From Turnera subulata (taxonomy: Eukaryota; Streptophyta; Magnoliopsida; Malpighiales; Passifloraceae): a DNA stretch of 64,000 nucleotides. Shown one piece after another: positions 20,493-29,531 of the stretch (within the stretch, counting starts at the first letter, position 1; each line of letters begins with the position of its first letter). The stretch spans positions 79,925-143,924 of the forward strand of contig JAKUCV010000302.1 of the NCBI GenBank assembly GCA_028386065.3. Direction: 5' to 3'. The notes under the pieces are model-generated. The model was given only the letters and a program-made list of their open reading frames with translations. It ran no database searches and had not been told where the DNA came from. The translations under genes and the position numbers were made by a program.

Positions 20493-22301
20493 ATGGGTAG
20501 GGTTAATGTTATTATGATGCTAAACCCATCTCCTTCTTCTTCTTCTTCTTCTTCTTCTTCTTTAAGATCCCTTCTTTCCTCGCTCTTCGCCGGTAAGTCT
20601 TCTGCCTCCTGTCTTCGTGCTTATAGTAATTCCACCAGTGACAGTGGCAGTAGAAACAAACCCATTTCCAAACCCACGTTTCTCAACCTGGATGATGCTC
20701 TGGCTTCCTTCCATAGGATGCTTCATAAGAATCCTTTGCCTTCCATTGTGCAATTCACTCAATTGTTGTCTTCTCTTGTCCGAATGGGACATTATGAGGC
20801 GGTGATCTCTTTGTCCAAACAAATGGAATTGCGAGGTATCACTCACGATGTTTACACTCTCACCATTTTGGCTAATTGCTTCTGCCATTTGCGTCGCGTG
20901 GATTTCGGGTTCTCTGTTTTTGGCAAAATCATTAAACTGGGTTTGCAGCCGACTGTTGTTACTTTCAACACCTTGATTAATGGGCTATGCAAGGCCGATA
21001 AAATCGCACAGGCAGTCAAGTTGTTTGACGAAATGGTTGCCAATGGCTGCCAACCCGATGCAGTAACTTATACTGCAATAGTAGATGGCATGTGCAAGAT
21101 TGGGAAAACCAATGTGGCTGTTGGTTTGCTGCGAAGAATGGAAGAAGTAGGTTGCCATCCGGATGTACTGACCTACAGCACAGTCATTGATGGCCTTTGC
21201 AAGGATGGGCAAGTTGCCGAGGCTTTGGATCTCTTCTCCAAAATGACCAGCAAAGGAATTTCACCCAATGTTGTCGCTTACAGCTCCTTGATTTGTGGTC
21301 TTTGCAATTCAGGGCAATGGAACCAAGCTCCTACATTGCTCTCTGAAATGTTGGCTTTGAATATTGCACCTACAATGTTCACCTTCAATATATTGGTTGA
21401 TGCTCTTTGCAAAGACGGCGGCTCCAGAGGCTCATGCTTTGCTCAAAACAATGGCTCACTGGGGTATACAGCCTGACCTTATCACGTACAATTCACTGAT
21501 GGATGGATATTGTTTACGGAAGGAAATGGATAAAGCTAGAGAAGTGTTTGATGTGATGATGGAAAAAGGTTCCAGACCAGATGTTTATAGTTACAACATG
21601 TTGATTAACGGATTCTGCAAGATAGGTAAGGCAGATGAGGCTAAACAGCTTTTTGATGAAATGGCTGATAAAGGTTTGGTTCCCAACACTGTTACTTGCA
21701 ACACTTTTTTAAGTGGCTTGTCACAGGCAGGGAGATATAGGGCAGCCGAGCAGCTTTCCATGGACATGAATGCAAATGGCCCAACTCCAGATTTAGTTAC
21801 TTATGCCACTATGCTAGATGGTTTATGCAAGCAGGGGTGCGTTGATGAGGCACTAACACTTTTTCAAACTATGAAAAAGCATTCAGTGAAGCCTGACATT
21901 GTGATATATAATGTCCTCATTCGTGGCATGTGCAATTCCGGAAAGATTAAACATGCAAGGGAACTGTTTAACTCTCTGCCTCTGAAGGGCTTGCAGCCAA
22001 ATGCCCCGACATGTAGTGTAATGATCAATGGACTTTGCAAGGAAGGATTTGTCGATGAAGCATGTAAACTTTTTAGAAAACTGGGAAAGGATGGTTACTC
22101 ACTGAACAGTTGCTGCTACAACGTGATGATACAAGGATTGCTTCGGGAGACGGATATAGGGCAGTTCAACTCATCAATGAAATGGTAGATCGTGGATTCT
22201 CAGCAGATGCCACTACCACCGAGCTGGTAGTACATCTTTCATCTAGTGATGACAATCTCCTGTTGAAAAAACTACTAGGTTCTGCTGAAAATGATAAGTG
22301 A
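20493..22301 (+). pseudogene. P-class PPR gene, full-length copy with two small frameshift deletions
   Basis: Starting at MGRVNVIMMLNPS with a poly-serine insert (nine-Ser run), it encodes a targeting peptide and about 14 PPR motifs of 35 residues, for example VVTFNTLINGLCKADK. Compared with the intact paralogue at 29532, two bases are missing near 21419 ('gacggcggctcc' versus 'gacggcttggctcc'), in motif 7. Four more are missing near 22155 ('gatatagggcag' versus 'gatatgtcgagggcag'), in motif 14. The first deletion moves the frame and the second restores it, so the C-terminus (SADATTTELVV...SAENDK) is again in the original frame. An untruncated protein is not possible unless these are sequencing errors. 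Outside the deletions the frame is clean, so inactivation is recent. Predicted RNA-contact residues differ from the paralogue in 7 of 13 motifs. Confidence 0.85.
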
Positions 22302-23040
22302 TGTGGGAGGTGAAATAATTTAGTGAATGAATTAGCATCAAACTGGTTCTTTGTAGTCTTTTTATGTACTCGCTAACATTGTTCTCATTAATCTTTAAAC
22401 TGTTAGCTTTCCTTCATTCGTGCATATGCCCCGACATGAAGGATCTTTGTTATCCCAAGTCGTACACGATTCTGATATCAATTATTACCACCCTGTTTAA
22501 GTATATTTTCTTATTGCATATCTCCTCGCAAATATGTTTTTCGTTTTCCTTAGAATTGTTCCTTTGATGAAAATGGCCCAGAGTCTCAAAATTAGCAGGC
22601 GTTACCTTAAGGAACTTTGGATCGTAGTTATGCTTTTCTGACCAAAGTTTGTGATGCCTAACTCTTCATTTAGATGCATATTGTGTCATAGAATTTGTTT
22701 GATGCTATAGAAATTCTTTAGAACTGCAATCCACTAGGACTTTGAGTTGTTGTTCTCTCTGTTCATGTCCTTCTCACTGCTGACTCTTCCCCTTGCAAAT
22801 TAGTTTTTCAAACATTGTTTTCCCACTCCGACAGTAATGCTGCAAATTACTATTCATTGGAAAAAAAATTAAAAATGACAGTATAGTAGTTGCAAGAGAT
22901 AATGAGTTCCCCAAATTCTTTTTTCCTTCCAACATAGTAGTAGCAAAAGATCCTCTTCTAAGTTTTTTTCATAAACAAATCTTATTGCTGGTGAGCAACA
23001 TGATTCCCTTAGTTGTTTGCTGGGCTCTATATATTTTTAA
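22302..23040 (+). other. 3' flank of the broken PPR copy, shared with the intact paralogue
   Basis: Segments such as 'gaaataatttagtga', 'gcatatgcccc' and 'gaaggatctttgtt.tccca' recur at 31322-31480, and 'ttagtttttcaaa' recurs near 31748. The duplicated unit therefore includes the 3' UTR. No gene is seen. Confidence 0.6.
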
Positions 23041-23058
23041 AATCTTTTCTTATCATAT

Positions 23059-23577
23059 TTCTTTTGCTAGGGTTTTCTCTCCTCTCTCTCTCATCTGTGA
23101 AAACCCTAAATCTACAAATTTGGGGCTGCCGCCGACGACTTTCTTTCCGGCGGTAAGCCCCCATCGGTATTTCGTTTAGTTTTTTTTGTTTTCTTCCTTT
23201 CAGTCTTGTCTGTTAGTCTCACTTTTTGTGTGTTTTTAGTACCCTTTGTGGATTTTGGTTTTCTCCTTTAGGGAGCCCTTGTCACCTTTTTTGGATGTTT
23301 ATTGTTTTTTTAGGAAATAAGATCATGGGAGCCAAAAACTTTGGAGGAAGATTTGATTTGAAGAGTAGATCTTTATTTGCTGTTGCAATTTACCAACAAG
23401 GAGAAGATGTGGCACGGACCATAAAAGTCATGATGCCCGTAGAGATGCTCGTTATCTTATTGTGTAGTTTCATGTAGTAGGTTGAGATCAATTCTTATGT
23501 CAGATTTTTCTTCAGATTGTTTGTATCTTCAATTATGTATTCTCAGATCTCTAAATCTGTTTATATGAATGAAGAAT
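23059..23577 (+). mobile_element. 550-bp retroposon copy 1, left part
   Basis: An 18-bp direct repeat AATCTTTTCTTATCATAT at 23041-23058 recurs at 25098-25115 immediately after an A-run. The body shares the block 'tttgg.gctgccg...cggcgg.aagcc' with the retroposon at 50358-50908. It is split at 23577 by a hAT-like element; the 3' end (25073-25097) ends in poly(A). With the insertion removed the retroposon is about 545 bp, matching the 551 bp of the other copy. No conserved ORF is seen. Confidence 0.7.
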
Positions 23578-25064
23578 CAAGGTTATTAAAACCGGACCGG
23601 TCCGACCGGTTAACCGGGTTCAACCAGCATTTTAGCAAGGCTCCGGTCCGATTCATTGAGAAAAACCCCTTTGTCATTAAACCGTTTTGAACCGGCCGGT
23701 TTTGAAGGTTTTTGCGTAACCGTTCAAACCGGCAACGGTTAGTCCGGTCGTCAAGCGGTCGGATCATGCAACTTTTCCCCACTAAGAAGCTCAATTCGTT
23801 ACTCAATAAAATAATATTATAAATAAGTAAATAATAGATCTGAGATAGTAAGTAAAAATTGAAATCCCTAGAGTTGAAACCTCTTGCTACTCTCTCCACC
23901 CAATTACTTTCTCCTCTTCTCTTCTCCCCATCCTCCTCTCCTGGTGCTCCCCAACTATCCACTCTCACTGTCTGCACTCTGCACCTACCACCTTCATGGC
24001 CGGCCACCAGTGTCTGCACATGCCATCATTGTCGCCGGCCACCAACGCTTCCAGGTACGCTTTTTGCTCCTTGCTCTTTAGTTTCGTGCACAGACCTTGC
24101 TCTTTATTTTCGTGCACAGAGCTTTTTAACTTTAGTTGTAAGACATCAGGTACTAGTACTACTACTATTACTTAGTGATACGGCAACAACCCTAGAATCC
24201 ACTAGTTCCACCTCCGTAACTATCTGATTGTCCCGATCGTCATTCTCAATCAAACTCGCCGTGTAAGTCTCCTTCACCTCCTAATCTCTGCACCGGATTA
24301 GACAACAAAGAAGTACAAACACAACAAAGGGTTTTAGCAATTCTATTCTTTACCTCCTAGACTCAATTAAGGAATAGGCAACAAAGGGATTAGAATCACA
24401 AGGAATTGAATAAACGCCACAAGTAAGAACTTGATAAGTAAACTCAAACCCTAATATAAAATCAAGAGAATCCACTCTCAATTACGATTGAATCCACAAT
24501 CAAAGAAAACCTCAATGGGCAATTTTATTATCAATAATCAACTCTNCAAGACCAATTTTTTATTGCCAAAAGCCTAGAATTTGTTGTGACCAATGAACAC
24601 TTGGGAATGTATGTATGCCAACTTGACTAGGCATCCTTAGATTTATAGTCCTGACTCTTAATTCTTGCATGACATGGTTGACGTGATTTGCTATTAAAAA
24701 ATAATAATAAATGCACTGTAGCATTCATGCATTGCTTGAATTTTCCATTACTTGATTTGTTATAAAAAAATAATATGCAGTGCTTACTTGAATTCACAGT
24801 GTAGCATCAGTGCATTACTTACATTTTAATGCCAATAATGAATTATTTATTTGAATTTGCACTATCAATTTTTACTTTTGGTACCATGGAAAGCCAATCT
24901 AATTCCGAGTATATGAATTTGCCATTTTTTACTTTTAGCATCGGTGCGTTCTTAATGTTACTTTTTAGTCTTTGAATATAAAAATCAGGAAAACGGTTGA
25001 ACCCCGGTTGTGTTGATCTGCTATCTTCGCCGGTTCGATGCCCGGTCCGGTTTTCAAAACCTTG
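23578..25064. mobile_element. hAT-like non-autonomous transposon, 1.49 kb
   Basis: Terminal inverted repeats are CAAGGTTATTAAAACCGGAC (left) and the complement of CAAGGTTTTGAAAACCGGAC (right). They are flanked by a perfect 8-bp TSD TGAAGAAT (23570-23577 and 25065-25072), the size expected for hAT elements. Subterminal CCGG-rich repeats ('accggtccgaccggttaacc') are present at the left end. No transposase ORF was found. One ambiguous base (n) lies at 24546. Confidence 0.8.
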
Positions 25065-25097
25065 TGAAGAATGCGCCGTTTCTCAAAAAAAAAAAAA
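25065..25097 (+). mobile_element. 550-bp retroposon copy 1, 3' end with poly(A)
   Basis: 'gcgccgtttctc' plus a run of about 15 A, followed by the second copy of the 18-bp TSD (25098-25115). The first 8 bases are the hAT TSD copy. Confidence 0.7.
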
Positions 25098-25163
25098 AAT
25101 CTTTTCTTATCATATATTTTATTATGGTTGATCCCTCTCGTCTTATCTTTTGAAAACTTTGAA

Positions 25164-25356
25164 ATGTAGTATGAGTTTTGGTACCAAACAAAATCAAAGT
25201 TCAACAATTTGGTACCAACTGGATGCCAAACATACTAGATCTCCGGGAATGAATAATTATCTTCTCTTATTGCATCTTTCCTTTGTGAAAAAAAGAAACT
25301 CGAGATCTAGTATGAATTTTGGTACCAAACTATGATGCCAAACATACTAGATCTCT
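25164..25356. repeat. Two short palindromic units sharing 'ttggtaccaaac' and 'catactagatctc'
   Basis: The second unit (about 25303-25356) is a near-perfect hairpin: 'gagatctagtatg' pairs with 'catactagatctc' around 'ttttggtaccaaac'. The first (25164-25237) has the same right arm. These look like deletion remnants of a small inverted-repeat element. No coding. Confidence 0.5.
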
Positions 25357-25367
25357 GAGTTTTTAAA

Positions 25368-25600
25368 GGATTTTTCTATCTTGTGCCCTAGGGACACTTG
25401 ATAAGCAATTAAGAAAGGAAATATATTCTCACAATTAATTGTATTATTTTTTTAATGATTGATATAACTTTTTATTATTATGTCTTACATTAATTATATT
25501 ACATAATTCATTTTTGTGAAAGGGTTATTTTAGTCTACATGGAAATGATGATCATTAATTGTGAGAATATATTTCCTTTCTTAATTGCTATAGAAAAACC
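25368..25600. mobile_element. MITE with about 40-bp inverted ends
   Basis: The left arm 'agcaattaagaaaggaaata' continues into 'tattctcacaattaat'. Its complement 'attaattgtgagaatatatt' and 'tcctttcttaattgct' lies at 25554-25590. Outer ends 'ggatttttctat' and 'atagaaaaacc' also pair. The left side has about 24 extra bases. The TSD is not clear. Confidence 0.55.
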
Positions 25601-25919
25601 CTTTTTTTAATTAGGTTTTCTCTTTTTTTTTCTTATCTTTTGAAATATTGTAAAATTGAGATCTAGATCTTCTAACTCCAATTTTTGAAGCATGTTTCTT
25701 TACAAGTTGACTCAGGAAAGGTAAATACAAACAACAAATTAAAACAAGTAGCCAAGTAGGGGACTGGATAGGTAAATACAAATAACAACAAATAGCCAAG
25801 TAGAGGATGGGGATGAGGACGAGAATCTTCTGCCAAATAGAGGATGATTTTGCAACAATACATCTCCAAGCATTTGTTAAGTATCTTAGTTTGGCCATCT
25901 ATTTGGGGTGATAAGTTGT

Positions 25920-27176
25920 ATTGGGAGCGAGAGCTGAGTAGGTTTACTTCTTACCAAAAATCGGTCAAAAAAAGCATGGATCAGGGTCTGTGATGATAGA
26001 AGTAGGCGAATGATGCCTATCACAAATGCTTTAGCTACATCTTCACAAGTGAAGTTGCCTTTTAAGCCAATGAATTGGCCATATTTGGATAATCAATCAA
26101 CTACCACCATAATAATTGTTTTGTTCTCTGTAGGAGGCAACCCTACTATAAAATTCATAGAGAAGTTATCAAAGACCAGTCTCGGTATAGATAATGGTTG
26201 CAGGAGGCCAGTAGGGCTGAGGCTGGAATCTTTCATTTGTTGACAAGTGTGACATTTTGACACCCATTTAGTGACATCCTTGTGCATCCCTTTCTAATAC
26301 AAGTTGGCATAAAGTACCAATTGAGGTTGGTTTAAGTGGTAAGCGACTTGTTCCGCTTAAGCAAGGTTTCGGGTTCGAGTCCTTGTGTACGCAGAAAACC
26401 TCATTTGGGAGACTCACCCACCAGTACCTAGGTGCGCCACCCGAGTCGAGCTGGATTTAATCTGGTGTCTTTGATGTCTTTCAAGATGGACTGGCTCGGA
26501 ATACGAGTGGTAAACCAAAAAAAAGTTGGCATAAAGTTTGTGAAAGGAGCGAACAACCCCTGTATGTCCGCCTTGGTAAAGGCATCGTATTTTTAATTAA
26601 TAGTGAGTAAAAGTTTGGCTTACATCCAGAAGAAAGAAAAGCCCGAGCAAGAAGCTCCCTTAATCAATCCTAATCGGAAAAGAGAACGTAAAAGAAGATG
26701 ACAAGGTCCCAATCCAAACCGGAGAAGGAAAAAATAAAAGCTAATCTAAGAAATAAGATCCTAATAGAAAAGGGCAAGGGAGATAAAGAAAAAAAAACAC
26801 ATGCCAATAGCAAAAGGCCCAACGGACAGGAAGGGAATGCGAAGTCTTTCTTTAGATGCCCATAGCTTTGATGGGGGTGATGAGCGAAGGCGCAAAGAAG
26901 TCTTGGTAATGTCCGCCTTAAGGGGTGGCATGAAACTCATGAAACAAAGTAGCAGCCAAAGGAGAATCCGAAAAAACCACCAGGCGGTCACAGAACAACA
27001 ATGAGCCTTCTTTAAATTGAAACTCAGGCAAGGAAGAGGAATTATCAGTGAGATACTGTTGTAGTTCCTTAAGTTCAAGATGTATCTTGTTTGCAGTTTT
27101 GAGTTGTTGGACCATTGCAAGTGTGATTTTAGTAAGAGCAAGAAAAATGGCGGCGTGAGAGTGAATTAGTTGCAAG
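25920..27176 (-). pseudogene. Ty3/gypsy integrase region (decayed, interrupted by a SINE)
   Basis: The minus-strand translation contains the zinc-binding tail KCHTCQQMK, followed by LLQPLSIPRLVFDNFSMNFI and VGLPPTENKTIIMVVVD (the core 'D-F-I-x-G-L-P...V-V-V-D' pattern of gypsy integrase; the first Asp reads as Asn). Farther upstream, QLKTANKIHLELKELQQYL and AATLFHEFHATPL match the spacer and HHCC start. Several frames and stops are involved and the 3' part is missing. A SINE (26316-26522) interrupts it. The matching RT/RNase H lies at 27937-28560 beyond a hAT-like MITE, so both pieces come from one minus-strand element. Confidence 0.75.
26316..26522 (+). mobile_element. tRNA-derived SINE copy 2
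   Basis: It is flanked by a perfect 15-bp TSD AAGTTGGCATAAAGT (26301-26315 and 26523-26537). It has 'tttaagtggtaagcgacttg' (box A region) and 'gggttcgagtcc' (box B), and ends 'ggtaaaccaaaaaaa'. It is inserted in the gypsy integrase remnant and belongs to the same family as 18217-18406. Confidence 0.9.
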
Positions 27177-27936
27177 TAGGGCTGCAAATGAGCCGAGCTG
27201 TTCGCGAACGGCTCGAGGCTCAACTCGACAATAGCTCGTTCGAGCCTAGCTCGTTAAGGAAACGAGTCAAGCTTGAACTTGTCTGTAAAAAGCTTGAAAC
27301 TAAATGAGCCGAGCCCGAGCTTGCTAAAACTCGACTCGTTAGCTCGTGAGCTTGGCTCATATAGGTCAATTAAGAAACTTATGAGAGATTCATTAGTCAT
27401 GTTTTCTTAAAAAAGTTAAGCTTATAAATTATATTCTATCAGATTCAACCTTAGATAGATGATAAAATAACTTAATTAGGTCATAATCAACAAACTAAAA
27501 TAACTTAATTAGCTTATATTGCATTTGATTTCAATTTTTATTTTAAAATCTTGAAGCTGGAATAATAATTTATTTTTAATTTTTATTGAATATAATAGAT
27601 CTATCATCTTTTAAAAAATATTTCTATCATTATCTCATTAATAAAATACTTTAATTTTATATGACATAATAGTTGATATAGTTAATTAGTTAAATTATTA
27701 ATTAATAATATATATTTTTTCATGACCTTATTTTGTAATTATTGACTCGTTTATAGCTCAATAAGGCTTACTAAACGAGCCGAGCTTGAGCCTACCAAAA
27801 TCTTAATGAGCCAAACTCGAGCATAGTTTCTAAGCTCGAGATGAACACGAGCCGAGCTTAAGCTTGGTTAAATTTTCACGAGTGAGCCTGAGCCTTCAAA
27901 AGCTCGACTCGACTCGGCTCTTTTGCAAGACTCTAC
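27177..27936. mobile_element. hAT-like MITE with 'gagccgagc' subterminal repeats
   Basis: The left end is TAGGGCTGCAAATGAGCCGA. The right end is the complement of TAGAGTCTTGCAAAAGAGCC. Both ends are rich in 'gagccgagct/agctcg' motifs and the middle is AT-rich. An 8-bp TSD could not be confirmed because the right end is diverged. It separates the gypsy RT/RNase H from the integrase. Confidence 0.6.
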
Positions 27937-28560
27937 TTTTCGGAACGAAAAATTATATCAAAATCATAACCAAGCAATTTGCTGATCCATTTCTACTATT
28001 CTGGTGTTTGGATTACCTAATTTGTAAGGTTTTTTGTTGTTCTGTAATGATAGTAAATCTTCGACCCAACAAATATTGTTGCCATTTAGCCACGGCTTAT
28101 GGCATACATTTCTCAATGATATGCTAAGGCTTTTTGCATTCAGGGGCTGTTGATTGTAGTAGGCAATAGGGTTCTTGTCTTAAGAAAGAATTGCACCTAT
28201 GCTGATCACGGAAATATCAGTTTCAACCACAAACGGCCTCGAGAAATCAGGTAGTTTAAAAATTGCTGTGGCACTTGGTAACTGTTTAAGCTGTGTAAAG
28301 GCAAACTCGGCAAGATTGAACTAATGAAACCCCTGTTGCTTGAGCAAATCAGTAAGGGACCAGCATAATGCTGTATGAAGCGTCGACAGTAACCTGCTAA
28401 GCCCAAGAAACTGCGGATGTCGCGAATTGAAGTGGGTATAGGCCAATGCAGCAGAATAACTTGCATTTTATCCGGATAAACGGAAATGCCTTGTACCGAA
28501 ATTCCATCTTTTCGTAAGAATAAGATGGAATAGTTACACACTCAATGACATTGACATTCT
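27937..28560 (-). pseudogene. Ty3/gypsy reverse transcriptase / RNase H fragment
   Basis: The minus-strand frames show GISVYPDKMQVILLHWPIPT followed by IRDIRSFLGLAGYCRRFIQH, the 'thumb' and connection block (W-P-x-P-x-S...L-R-x-F-L-G-L-x-G-Y-Y-R-x-F-I). RNase H residues follow in another frame (FVVETDI, like F-x-L-x-T-D-A-S). Frame changes and stops make it non-functional. It continues into the integrase fragment at 27176 once the MITE is removed. Confidence 0.75.
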
Positions 28561-29483
28561 TTATCTCAAAACTCTTATTATTTCCACACATGTAAGGCAA
28601 TTGTTTTTTTTTTTCCGAGAAAACATAATAATATTAACCATAAAGTGAAAAGACAAAATAAAAATAGTACATACCAATACATAATCTATAAAGTAAAAGA
28701 GGTTATAATAAACGAAAACAAGGAGTTGAATTCGCAGTTGGAGCAACCAATTCAATCCCCAATTCTGCCCAACCCCTTTCCTAGATGAGCACAAACATGC
28801 AAGACACGCTTAAAAACACAGCTCGGGTGCCTTCAAAAGCAGGAGCAAATAGCCTAGCACAGGAAGCAAATTCGACCAAACCAATATCAACCTCTCCGGA
28901 ATGCATGAATGCGTTGAGTGGAGGGATGTCTACCAACGCAGAGTAATGCTACTCTAGTGAAAAATCTCACAAAAAATTCAAGATTTTATAACAGGGTTCC
29001 ATATTAGACTTTTGAGCATAGAAGAGCCTACTTCTTCGCTGCAACCATCCAAAAAAAAGGGTTCCACATTAGACTTTTGAGTTCCGCATAGACGTAAAGG
29101 ACTACGGTTTTCCGGTGTAGACGTTGCTGACGACCCCGTTTTTTGCTGCCTTCACCGTCATCATCATAGACCATAAAAGACCTTCACAGCGCCATTAACG
29201 AAAATTGAGAACAAACATCTCTTATTTGTAGATCTACATATTTAAACGAGAAACAAAACTTCTTCTATGAATATTTTGTGAAATAAATTACCAAAGAGAT
29301 GTTGATTCAGTTAGGAGGGGATGACAAAATAACCCATGAGGCAGAACAAATAGTAATTTCGGTGATTTATATAACGGGTGATTTCTTCTCCTTTTTTTTT
29401 TTTTTTCCAAAAGAAAATGGACTAATTGGTAATCTCGGTATATGTCTAATGTAGTTGAGTAGAATGAACGCAACAGCCAAACG
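28561..29483. other. Intergenic, 5' flank of the intact PPR gene
   Basis: There is no credible gene. A 23-bp direct repeat ('gggttcca.attagacttttga') occurs near 28994 and 29058. The last 130 bp, from 'ataacgggtgattt' onwards, match the segment before the PPR stub at 18570-18660, so they belong to the duplicated unit. Confidence 0.5.
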
Positions 29484-29531
29484 ATGCTACGAAATATCCA
29501 TTGGGGTTATGTTCTTCCCCAGCTGCTGCTG

